A DNA stretch of 22,211 bases from Candidatus Kuenenia stuttgartensis (GTDB lineage Bacteria > Planctomycetota > UBA1135 > UBA2386), in NCBI GenBank assembly GCA_945861365.1, contig CAMAUH010000011.1, forward strand, positions 1 through 22,211, read 5' to 3'. The notes beneath the pieces are model-generated. The model had not been told where the DNA came from. It ran no database searches and saw nothing but the letters and a program-made list of their open reading frames with translations. The translations under genes were made by a program, and so were the position numbers. Positions within the stretch are counted from its first letter, which is position 1, and the number at the start of each line of letters is the position of its first letter. Positions 6,388 to 14,779 of the stretch are shown piece after piece.

Positions 6388-7572
6388 ATGGGCCGCCCCG
6401 TGATCGTCGCCGCCTGCCGCACCGCGATCGGCAAGTTCCAAGGAGCCTTGGCTTCGTTCTCCGCACCGCAGCTCGGCGGCCTCGCCGTCGCCGAAGCGCT
6501 GCGCCGCGCGAACGTGCCGGCGGCAGATGTCGAGGAAGTGCTGATGGGCAACGTGCTGCAGGCCGGGCTCGGCCAGAACCCGGCGCGCCAGGCCCTGCGA
6601 GCGGCCGGCATCCCGGACAGCGCTGCCGCCGTCACCATCAACAAGGTGTGCGGCTCCGGCTTGAAGACCGTGATGCTCGCCGCCCAGGCCATCAAGGCCG
6701 GGGATCTGAAGGTCGCGGTGGCGGGCGGCATGGAGTCGATGTCGAACACGCCGTACTACCTGCCGACAGCGCGCAGTGGCGCGCGCCTGGGTCACACGCA
6801 GGCGCTCGACGGCATCGTCTGGGACGGTCTGTGGGACCACTACAACAACTTCCACATGGGCAACACCGCCGAGCTCGTCGCCAAGAAGTACGGCGTGACG
6901 CGCGCGGAACAGGATGCCTACGCGACCGAGAGCCACCGCCGTGCGGTCGCGGCGCAGAAGGCCGGCGCCTTCGACGCCGAGCTGTTCGCGGTCGAGATCA
7001 AGCAGAAGAAGGGCGACCCGATCGTCGTCAAGCAGGACGAGGGCCCGCGCGGTGACACCACCGTCGAGGCGCTCGCCAAGCTGCGCCCGGCGTTCCAGCC
7101 CGAGGGCGGCACGGTCACGGCCGGCAACGCCAGCACGATCAACGACGGCGCCGCGGCGCTGGTCGTCTGCGACGAGGACTACGCGAAGGCGCACGGTCTG
7201 AAGGTGCTCGCCCGCATCACCGGCTACGCGACCGGCGGCCTCGCTCCCGAATGGGTCATGATGGCCCCCGAGGTCGCAACCAGGAAGTTGTGCGCGTTGC
7301 TGAAGTGCAGCCCGGCCGACTTCGATCTGTGCGAGATGAACGAGGCGTTCGCCGTGCAGATGGTGGCGCTGCAGCGCCAGCTCGAGGTCGATCCGGCGAA
7401 GTGGAACGTGCACGGCGGCGCCGTGGCGCTCGGCCACCCGATCGGCTGCTCCGGTTCGCGCGTGCTCGTCACGCTGTTGCACGCGTTGCAGCGGCAGGGC
7501 AAGACCCGCGGCGTCGCCGGCCTGTGCCTCGGCGGCGGCAACGCCGTCGTCATGAGCGTCGAGCGCGTCTGA
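6388..7572 (+). CDS. Acetyl-CoA acetyltransferase / thiolase
   Basis: This 394-aa thiolase joins two acetyl-CoA to give acetoacetyl-CoA, or cleaves 3-ketoacyl-CoA in the reverse direction. All catalytic elements are present: nucleophile C88 in NKVCGSGLKT, NEAF at 318-321, H350 in GHPIGCSG and C380 in CLGGGNAV. The length fits the cytosolic tetrameric biosynthetic/degradative class. The ATG at 6388 starts the conserved N-terminus (RPVIVAACRTAIGKF), with only a weak purine stretch upstream. It heads an operon with 3-hydroxyacyl-CoA dehydrogenase (44 bp downstream) and acyl-CoA dehydrogenase, the usual set for C4 acyl-CoA synthesis or short-chain beta-oxidation. The direction of the pathway cannot be decided from these genes. 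Confidence 0.95.
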   Translation: MGRPVIVAACRTAIGKFQGALASFSAPQLGGLAVAEALRRANVPAADVEEVLMGNVLQAGLGQNPARQALRAAGIPDSAAAVTINKVCGSGLKTVMLAAQAIKAGDLKVAVAGGMESMSNTPYYLPTARSGARLGHTQALDGIVWDGLWDHYNNFHMGNTAELVAKKYGVTRAEQDAYATESHRRAVAAQKAGAFDAELFAVEIKQKKGDPIVVKQDEGPRGDTTVEALAKLRPAFQPEGGTVTAGNASTINDGAAALVVCDEDYAKAHGLKVLARITGYATGGLAPEWVMMAPEVATRKLCALLKCSPADFDLCEMNEAFAVQMVALQRQLEVDPAKWNVHGGAVALGHPIGCSGSRVLVTLLHALQRQGKTRGVAGLCLGGGNAVVMSVERV

Positions 7573-7616
7573 TCCGACGCACTGCCGCGACCACGTTCCC
7601 CATACCGCAACCAACC

Positions 7617-8480
<864 letters not shown>

Positions 8481-8494
8481 GCACAGGTTCTCCG

Positions 8495-9670
8495 ATGACC
8501 AGCACCACGATGGCGAGCCAACTCCAGGTTCCCGACTTCCAACTCTCGCCGCAGTTGCAGGAGTTCCGCACGTTCGTGCGGAACTACGCGCAGAAGCACC
8601 TCGGCAACGCCGCCAAGTACGACGCGGAGGTCAAGTTCCCGCGCGACGCGGTGCAGGCGGCTGCGGAGCTGGGCCTGCTGCGCACGACGGTGGCGAAGGA
8701 GTACGGCGGTTCGGCGATGGGCAACCTCGCCAGCTGCGTGATGCTCGAGGAGATCAACGCGGTCTGCGCGTCGACCGGCGTGACCATCAGCGTGCACAAC
8801 TCGCTGGTGAACTCGCTGCTCGGCAAGTGGTGCACCGATGCGCAGAAGCGCCGCTGGTTCCCGAAGCTGGTGACCGGGGAGTGGCTCGGCGCCTACTGCC
8901 TCAGCGAAGCGTTCTCCGGCAGCGATGCCGCGGCGCTGCGCTGCGAAGCGAAGAAGCAGGGTGACCACTACGTGATGAGCGGCGCCAAGCTGTGGATCAC
9001 GACCGGCAGCGAGGCGAAGTTGTTCGTCGTCTTCGCGCGCACCGGCGCCGATCGCGTGAAGGGCATCTCGGCGTTCGTCGTCGAGCGCGATTGGCCCGGC
9101 GTCAGCGTCGGCAAGAAGGAGCGCAAGCTCGGTCTGCGCGGCTCGCCGACCACCGAGATCGTCTGCGAGAACGTCAAGGTGCCGGCCGACTGCTTGATCG
9201 CCCAGGAAGGCCAGGGCTTCACGATCGCGCTCGACACGCTCGATGGCGGCCGGCTCGGCATCGCGTCGCAGTCGCTCGGCATCGCGCGCGCCGCGATCGA
9301 GTTGATCCGCACGCACCTCGCCGCCCAGGTGGATGCAAAGGGCCGCGCGACCGCGTCGCAGCCCGACCAATGGACGCTCGCCGACCTGGCGGCCGACCTC
9401 GACGCCTACCGGTTCCTGACCTGGCGCGCCGCGATCCTGCGCGATCAGGGCGTGCGCTGCAGCACCGAGGCGGCGATGGCCAAGTCCTGCGCGTCGCGGC
9501 TCGCCAACCGCGCGGCCCGCGCCGCGGTGGCGATGCTCGGCCTGCAGGGCGTCGACGGCAGCAATGCCGCCGAACGGGTGCTGCGCGACGCGCGCATCAC
9601 CGAGATCTACGAAGGTGCGACCGACATCCAACGCCTCGTGATCGCACGCGGCCTGTTGAGCCCGGCATGA
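8495..9670 (+). CDS. Acyl-CoA dehydrogenase, short-chain (butyryl-CoA dehydrogenase-like)
   Basis: This 391-aa flavoprotein oxidises a short acyl-CoA to the 2-enoyl-CoA, passing electrons to Etf. LSEAFSGSD (136-144) and LWITTG (166-171) form the FAD and substrate pocket of the middle domain. The catalytic base E373 lies in ITEIYEGATDIQR, at the position used by short- and medium-chain enzymes. The usual GGxGY motif in the last domain is replaced by LGLQGVDGSN. I chose the ATG at 8495 (AGG nine bases upstream); a GTG at 8477 overlapping the previous stop would add six residues, and an ATG at 8510 would remove five. Its place after thiolase and hydroxyacyl-CoA dehydrogenase points to a C4 substrate. 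No etfAB genes are visible in the window. The stop overlaps the next start as ATGA. Confidence 0.93.
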   Translation: MTSTTMASQLQVPDFQLSPQLQEFRTFVRNYAQKHLGNAAKYDAEVKFPRDAVQAAAELGLLRTTVAKEYGGSAMGNLASCVMLEEINAVCASTGVTISVHNSLVNSLLGKWCTDAQKRRWFPKLVTGEWLGAYCLSEAFSGSDAAALRCEAKKQGDHYVMSGAKLWITTGSEAKLFVVFARTGADRVKGISAFVVERDWPGVSVGKKERKLGLRGSPTTEIVCENVKVPADCLIAQEGQGFTIALDTLDGGRLGIASQSLGIARAAIELIRTHLAAQVDAKGRATASQPDQWTLADLAADLDAYRFLTWRAAILRDQGVRCSTEAAMAKSCASRLANRAARAAVAMLGLQGVDGSNAAERVLRDARITEIYEGATDIQRLVIARGLLSPA

Positions 9671-10764
9671 GTGCGACCCCGCCGTATCTGCCGCCGGGCG
9701 TGCCGCCGCAGGCGCCGCACTGGCCGGGCAGCCAGCCGCAGGCGCCGCGCGAAGCGCGTGGCGTCGCCTTCTTCGTCGCGATCTTCCTCGGCATCCTGCT
9801 GGTCGCTTCCGGTGGCCTGAACGTGCTGTTGTTGCTGCTCAGCGTCGGCACGTTGGCCGGTGCCGGCATGGGCGACCTCGACGGCATCGCGTTCGACGAA
9901 GTGCACATCGCTGGCGAGCGCGGTGGGCGCGACAAGGTGCTGCAGATCCCGATCCGCGGCGCCATCGCCGAAGCCGGCAGCGCCGTGCTCGGCAGCGCTG
10001 GCGGCACCGTGTCGTACGTCAAGCGCGCCCTGCGGCAGGCGGCTCAGGACGAGCACATCGTCGGCGTGCTGTTCCTGATCGATTCGCCCGGCGGTGGTGT
10101 CACCGATTCCGACGACATCCACGCGCAGGTCATGCGCTTCCGCGCCGACCATCCGCAGAAGAAGGTGATGGCGCTGTTCGGCGACATCGCCGCGTCCGGC
10201 GGCTACTACGTCGCGGTCGCCACCGAGCACATCGTCGCGCGCAGCACGACGATCACCGGCAGTATCGGCGTCATCATGAGCGCTTGGAACTTCGCCGAAG
10301 CGGCGAAGAAGCTCGGCGTCGACCAGATCGCCATCAAGTCGGCGCGCACGCCCTACAAGGACATGCTGTCGCCGACGCGGGCGATGACCGGCGAAGAGAA
10401 CGCGATGCTGACCAGCATCGTCGACGAACTGCTCGATCGCTTCGTGCAGGTCGTCGACGAAGGTCGGTCGAACCTCGACCGCGACCAGGTGCTGGCTTCG
10501 GCGACCGGTGCGATCTTCACCGCGAAGCAGGCGAAGGAGCGCGGGCTCGTCGACGACATCGGCGACCACGAGCACGCGCTGACCTGGTTCCAGCAGAAGC
10601 TCGGCAAGCCCGTGACCATCGTCGAGCCGCGGCGGCGACCCGGCCTCGCCGACCTGTTGATGGGGGCCTTCGGCCCGACGAAGGGCGCCGACGCCGCCAT
10701 CCAGTCCCTGCTCACTGCGTCGACCGGACCGCGCTTCCTCTACTACTGGGAGGGCGGTCGCTGA
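9667..10764 (+). CDS. Signal peptide peptidase SppA-like serine protease (peptidase S49)
   Basis: This 365-aa membrane protease probably degrades cleaved signal peptides or other membrane peptides in the periplasm. A Pro-rich N-terminus (residues 1-28) precedes a hydrophobic anchor (~32-62). The single S49 domain shows DSPGGGVTDSDD (139-150), the nucleophile S177 in AASGGYYVA, TGSIGVI (197-203) and the general base lysine, most likely K231 in RTPYKDM. Ser and Lys are 54 residues apart, as in the short Bacillus-type SppA, so this is the one-domain form. The ATG overlaps the acyl-CoA dehydrogenase stop (ATGA), so the protease is translationally coupled to a fatty-acid enzyme. That is an odd partnership with no clear functional reason. 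The next gene begins 17 bp later. Confidence 0.92.
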   Translation: MSATPPYLPPGVPPQAPHWPGSQPQAPREARGVAFFVAIFLGILLVASGGLNVLLLLLSVGTLAGAGMGDLDGIAFDEVHIAGERGGRDKVLQIPIRGAIAEAGSAVLGSAGGTVSYVKRALRQAAQDEHIVGVLFLIDSPGGGVTDSDDIHAQVMRFRADHPQKKVMALFGDIAASGGYYVAVATEHIVARSTTITGSIGVIMSAWNFAEAAKKLGVDQIAIKSARTPYKDMLSPTRAMTGEENAMLTSIVDELLDRFVQVVDEGRSNLDRDQVLASATGAIFTAKQAKERGLVDDIGDHEHALTWFQQKLGKPVTIVEPRRRPGLADLLMGAFGPTKGADAAIQSLLTASTGPRFLYYWEGGR

Positions 10765-10771
10765 CCGACTT

Positions 10772-10775
10772 GGAG
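10772..10775 (+). promoter_or_regulatory. Ribosome binding site fixing the start of the second acyl-CoA dehydrogenase
   Basis: GGAG lies six bases before the ATG at 10782 and fixes that start. The frame is open much further upstream, but only as a shadow of the sppA gene. Confidence 0.7.
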
Positions 10776-10781
10776 ATCGCA

Positions 10782-11834
10782 ATGCACAACCTGCAGTTGA
10801 CCGAAGACCAGGACATGATCGTCGACACCGTCCGCAAGTTCGTCGCGGACGTGGTCGCGCCTGTGGCGCAAGAACTCGACGAGCACCGCACCTTCGTCGG
10901 CGACCAGTTCGCCGGCCTCGCCGAACTCGGCGTGTTCGGCCTGTGTGTCGGCGAAGCCAGCGGTGGCGTGGGCATGGGCCTGCTGCCGTTCGTCGCCGCC
11001 CTCGAGTCGATCGGGGCCCACAGCGGTTCGTTGGCGCGGCTGTGGATCACGCAGATGCAGAGCGCGCTCGCGCTCGAGATCGCGCGCAGCGATGCGCTGG
11101 GCGACGTCGTCGCCGGCGCCAGCCTGTGTGCGTTCGTCGGGGCCGAGCACGGCATCGCGCTGCAGGGCGGCAAGCTGGCCGGCACGGCCAGGTTCGTCGC
11201 CGGTGGTGCGGGTGCGCGGCAGTTGCTGGTCGCCGCCAGCGAGAACGGGGCGCCGGTGCTGGCGCTCGTCGAGGCCGCGGCGAGCCAGCGCTGCGGGCTG
11301 CTGGGACTCGGTCTCGCCAGCGCCGGCTGCGCGGCGATCGGGTTCGACGGCGTGGCCGCGAACGTCATCGCGCGTGGCGCCGATGCCGCGGCGGCGATCG
11401 CGCGAGCAGAGCTCGTCGCCTGGCTCGGTGCGGCTGCGGCCGCGGTAGGTTCGGGCTATGCGTCGATCCAGGCCGCGAAGAAGCACGCTGGTGAACGCAT
11501 CGCGTTCGGCAAGCCGCTGTTGGTGCAGGAGGCCGTGCAGCGCAAGCTGGTCGACTGCAAGCGCGCGGTCGATGCATCGCGCCAGCTGACGTGGCACGGT
11601 GCGCGGCTGCACGACCTCGGCCAGCCGGCAACGGAGGCGGCCATGGTCGCGCGCATCAGCGCGATCGACGCGATGGTGCTGTGTGCCGACGAAGCGATCC
11701 AGATCCACGGCGGCTTCGGCTACACGGTCGAGTACCACGTCGAGCGCCACTATCGCGACGGCAAGACCTTCGAAGTGCTCGACGGCGGCAGCGAATCGTT
11801 GCGCAACCGTCTCGCCGTGCTGGCGCTGGCCTGA
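10782..11834 (+). CDS. Divergent acyl-CoA dehydrogenase paralogue, catalytic Glu replaced by Asp
   Basis: This 350-aa protein has the acyl-CoA dehydrogenase fold but is about 40 residues shorter than usual. The N-terminal helical domain (LTEDQDMIVDTVRKFV) and the C-terminal signature (IQIHGGFGYTVEYHVERHYRD at 306-326) are well kept, and the Arg-Phe-type helix G motif GERIAFGKPL is present. The middle domain is eroded: the LSEPxxGSD and WITNG motifs are missing and replaced by Ala/Gly-rich sequence around 111-165. The position of the catalytic Glu (YEG) holds D334 in EVLDGGSE. It may have low or altered activity, or act as a non-catalytic partner subunit, as in heteromeric dehydrogenases of steroid-degrading actinobacteria. 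Its stop codon abuts the opposing tolC-like stop with no gap (TGATCA). Confidence 0.85.
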   Translation: MHNLQLTEDQDMIVDTVRKFVADVVAPVAQELDEHRTFVGDQFAGLAELGVFGLCVGEASGGVGMGLLPFVAALESIGAHSGSLARLWITQMQSALALEIARSDALGDVVAGASLCAFVGAEHGIALQGGKLAGTARFVAGGAGARQLLVAASENGAPVLALVEAAASQRCGLLGLGLASAGCAAIGFDGVAANVIARGADAAAAIARAELVAWLGAAAAAVGSGYASIQAAKKHAGERIAFGKPLLVQEAVQRKLVDCKRAVDASRQLTWHGARLHDLGQPATEAAMVARISAIDAMVLCADEAIQIHGGFGYTVEYHVERHYRDGKTFEVLDGGSESLRNRLAVLALA

Positions 11835-13364
11835 TCAGCGCCGGTCGGCGGCGACCGCCACGCCGTCGCTGCTGAGCGCCGCGCGATAGTCGGCGACACT
11901 GCGGTGGTACTCGAGCAGCGCATCGATCTCCAGTGTGCGCGCTTCGGCCAGCTGCAGTTCGCGCTGCTGCACGCGGAACAGGTCGCCGCGGCCGAGTTCG
12001 AGCGCCCGCTGCTCGGCGGTCACCATGGTGCGCGCCAACTCGACGTTCTGCTGCGCCGCGGCGATCTGCTCGTGCGCGGCGCGCAGCGCGGAGCGCACGT
12101 CGGCGATCTCGTTGACGACGCGGTCGCGCGCGAAGCGCGTCTCGAGCTCCAGCCGGCTCAGCTGGGTCGTCGCCTGTTCGACGCGGCCCTTGGCGTCGCG
12201 TCGCCAGATCGGCAGCTTCAGTTCGCCGCCGATGAACAGCGTGTCGCGGTTCTGGTCGCCATACGGCCGATCGCTGCCGGTGCGTGTTGCCTCGACGAGG
12301 AAGTCGAGGTCGGGCAGTGTCGCGTTCTCGGCGAGGTCCCGATCGGTCTGCACGCGGTCGCGTTGCAGCTGCAGGCGGCGCAGTTCGGGCCGCTGCAGGA
12401 TCGCCAGCTCGGTGTCGCGCTGCAGCGTGGCGGGATCCGGCAACCGGGTTGCAGCATCCTGCGGCGGCAGGCGCTTGGCATCGGGCTCGATCGGCGCGTC
12501 GTCGGCATCCCGCAGGAACAACGACAATTCGAGCGCCGCCTGCTGCAGCAGCCGTTCGGCGCGCGTGACGAACACCCGCCGCTGCGCGATCAGTCGCGTG
12601 TTGTCGGTCACATCGATCGCCGCCACGAACTGGAGGTCGACACCGCGCTGCAGTCCGGCAACGCGTGCCTCCGCGACCTGCAGCAGTTCCTGCGCCACCG
12701 ACAGGCGCTGGCCGGCCGCGACCCACCCGTAGTAGGCGCGGGCTGCGGCGCGCACGAAGTCGATGCGGGCTCTCGCGATGGTCGGATCGGCCAGTTCGAC
12801 ATCGATCTGCGCCTGCCGCACGCTGGCGCGGCGGCGGTCGATCGAACGGTTGCGCAACAGCGGGATGCGGCCACCGACGAACAGTTCGCCGCCGTCCTGC
12901 GTGCGGTTCTTGTCGTAGTCGGGCAGGAAGCCGTTGCTGATGCGGTAACCGCCGTACAGCGTGTCACCGCTCACCAGCGGTTGCTCCAGCGTCGCTTCCG
13001 CAGCGGTCGCCTCGTAGTAGCCCTGTGCGTTGCCCCCGACCTTGCCGCCGAGCACGGTGTCGAAGTTGCCCATCGCCGACAGCAGGCGGCCGGACGCGAG
13101 ATCGCGTTCCAGCAGCGCCGACAGGTATGGCGGATAGCGGTTGGTGACCGACGCGAGCACTTCGCCGAGTTCGAGCGCCGTGGTGGGCTGCGGCGCCGAG
13201 GAAGCCTGCAGCGGCGGTTCGTCGGTCGGCACCGAACGCAGCGAGGATCCGGCCGGCGCGCGGAACGACGGGTCGAGTGGATCGGGGCGGTAGGCGGTGG
13301 GTGTGCAGGCGCACAGTCCCACGAACAGGGCCGCGATCGTCGCATGGCGGGCCGTGTCGCTCAC
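11835..13364 (-). CDS. TolC-like outer-membrane efflux lipoprotein
   Basis: This 509-aa protein is the outer-membrane channel of a tripartite export system. The N-terminus has a signal peptide with a lipobox ending at C20 (GLCAC), so the mature protein would be lipid-anchored. Long Ala/Leu/Gln/Arg-rich helices follow in two repeats (about 150-260 and 355-480), separated by strand segments such as GGRIPLL and GGELKLPIW. This is the OEP duplication of the TolC family. The start is a GTG at 13364 overlapping the stop of the adaptor gene (GTGA), so translation is coupled. The frame is open further upstream, but only as a shadow of the hlyD-like gene. It is the last gene of the ABC-HlyD-TolC set. 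Confidence 0.88.
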   Translation of the reverse strand: MSDTARHATIAALFVGLCACTPTAYRPDPLDPSFRAPAGSSLRSVPTDEPPLQASSAPQPTTALELGEVLASVTNRYPPYLSALLERDLASGRLLSAMGNFDTVLGGKVGGNAQGYYEATAAEATLEQPLVSGDTLYGGYRISNGFLPDYDKNRTQDGGELFVGGRIPLLRNRSIDRRRASVRQAQIDVELADPTIARARIDFVRAAARAYYGWVAAGQRLSVAQELLQVAEARVAGLQRGVDLQFVAAIDVTDNTRLIAQRRVFVTRAERLLQQAALELSLFLRDADDAPIEPDAKRLPPQDAATRLPDPATLQRDTELAILQRPELRRLQLQRDRVQTDRDLAENATLPDLDFLVEATRTGSDRPYGDQNRDTLFIGGELKLPIWRRDAKGRVEQATTQLSRLELETRFARDRVVNEIADVRSALRAAHEQIAAAQQNVELARTMVTAEQRALELGRGDLFRVQQRELQLAEARTLEIDALLEYHRSVADYRAALSSDGVAVAADRR

Positions 13365-14779
13365 TTGCCGGAGCCCTTGTCGTCCTTGCCGCTGCCGCTG
13401 TCCGTCGGACGCTGAACCGTCGGCGGGAAGCCGTTCAGCTGGCGCCAGATCTCGAAGCCCAGCGTGACGCGGTCGAGCAGGATCCAACCGCGTGCGATGA
13501 CGCCTTGGCGGAGCCAGGGCTCCCCGGGCCAGCGATGCGGATTGTCGGCCTGGGAGACGTTGTCGTAGGTGATCAGCGAGCGCATCCAGTCGACCACCGG
13601 GCCTTCGGGCACCGCGAACGGTCGTTCGTCGGGCAGCACCATGACGCGGAACTTGCCGTTGCCGCTGTCGAAGCGGTCGACGAACTCGACGGTGCCGCCG
13701 AAGGTGCCGACGGCGGCCGACGGCCAGCCGACCCACTGGATCGCCGGCCAACCCTCGAACTGCAGCCGCACGTGCCGGCCCGGGTCGATGAACGTCACAT
13801 CGTTGCCGTCGACGAGCAGTTCGACCGCGAGCTGGCGCCGCGCCGGTACCAGCATCGCCAGCGTCGTGCCGGCCTTGACGAAACCGCCGCCCTGGCCGTT
13901 CGCGAGCAGGTTCTGCACGAAGCCTTCGACCGGGGCCACCAGCCGCTGCTGCTGCTGCCGCGCCTGATCGCGCTGCAACCGCAGCACGCTGCCCTGGGCA
14001 TCGGCGATGTCGCCTTCCGCCGCATCGCGGTCGGCCATCGCCGACTGCACCTTCGCCTGTTCGTCGTTCTCGACCCGCTGGCGGGCACTGCGGCGCGCCG
14101 CCAGCATCGCCTCGGCGGCGGTGATCGCGGCCGTCGTCGCCTTCACGCCAGCGCGGGCCACCTCGGCCTGTTGCCTGGCGCGCTGCAGTTCGAACCCCGG
14201 TGCGATGCCGTCGGTGATCAGGCCCTCGAACATCGTCTGCAGGTACTGGTTCAGCTGCACGGTCGCCTGCGCGACCTCGCGGTTCTGGCGACTGACCTCG
14301 ACGGCCTGCACGGCGGCCGCGACTTCGTCGTCGGCGACCCGCATCGCGGCGAGCCGTGCCTGCTCGGCCTGGCGCACCCGCTCGGCGTACTGGTCGCGCT
14401 TGCCGACCGCGGCGGTGCGCTTCTGCTCGGCGGCATCGATCTGTTCCTGCAGGCGTTCGAGCACGCGCGGATCGTTGTCGGCCAGGTCGACGATCGGGTC
14501 GCCGACCTTGACCTGTTGGCCTTCGCGCACGTGCCACTTCATCAGCAGGCCATCGACGCGCGCCTGCATCGGCATCGGTCGGTCGACCGGGTCGAACTCG
14601 ATGACCCGCCCGTCGCCGTGCATGTTCTGCTGCCAGGGCGTGAAGGCGAGCACGAAGGGCGCCACCACCAGGCCGAACAGCAGCATGCGGGCGAAGCGGC
14701 GCGGCCAGCGGCGGCGGCCGGCGAAGCGCAGGGCGTTCAGTTCGTGCGCCGGATAGGGGTACTGCATCGGGGCGCTCAT
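13361..14779 (-). CDS. HlyD-family periplasmic adaptor (membrane fusion protein) with C-terminal extension
   Basis: This 472-aa protein links an inner-membrane exporter to the TolC-like channel. Residues 1-30 are cytoplasmic and ~31-49 form the transmembrane anchor. The first half of the lipoyl/barrel-sandwich hybrid domain lies at ~73-101 (ARVDGLLMKWHVREGQQVKV). A long Gln/Ala/Arg/Glu coiled coil (~104-290) follows, then the second lipoyl half (RLVAPVEGFVQNLL...) and a beta barrel. The last ~80 residues contain a conserved-looking amphipathic segment (WILLDRVTLGFEIWRQLNGF) and a Gly/Ser/Lys/Asp-rich end. The segment resembles an additional membrane-proximal helix not found in classical HlyD. 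The start at 14779 has a perfect GGAGG six bases upstream and overlaps the ABC stop as ATGA. Confidence 0.88.
   Translation of the reverse strand: MSAPMQYPYPAHELNALRFAGRRRWPRRFARMLLFGLVVAPFVLAFTPWQQNMHGDGRVIEFDPVDRPMPMQARVDGLLMKWHVREGQQVKVGDPIVDLADNDPRVLERLQEQIDAAEQKRTAAVGKRDQYAERVRQAEQARLAAMRVADDEVAAAVQAVEVSRQNREVAQATVQLNQYLQTMFEGLITDGIAPGFELQRARQQAEVARAGVKATTAAITAAEAMLAARRSARQRVENDEQAKVQSAMADRDAAEGDIADAQGSVLRLQRDQARQQQQRLVAPVEGFVQNLLANGQGGGFVKAGTTLAMLVPARRQLAVELLVDGNDVTFIDPGRHVRLQFEGWPAIQWVGWPSAAVGTFGGTVEFVDRFDSGNGKFRVMVLPDERPFAVPEGPVVDWMRSLITYDNVSQADNPHRWPGEPWLRQGVIARGWILLDRVTLGFEIWRQLNGFPPTVQRPTDSGSGKDDKGSGK

Noticed and set aside
6142..7614. Long minus-strand frame opposite the thiolase gene (490 codons), and similar long antisense frames opposite most genes here
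   Set aside because: They are rich in His, Arg and Gly, match no family, and lie opposite genes with clear catalytic motifs. Third-position GC bias keeps such frames open.
13365..14537. TolC frame extended upstream to 900 residues
   Set aside because: The extension is a shadow of the HlyD-like gene; the GTG at 13364 in a GTGA overlap, followed by a lipoprotein signal, is the natural start.
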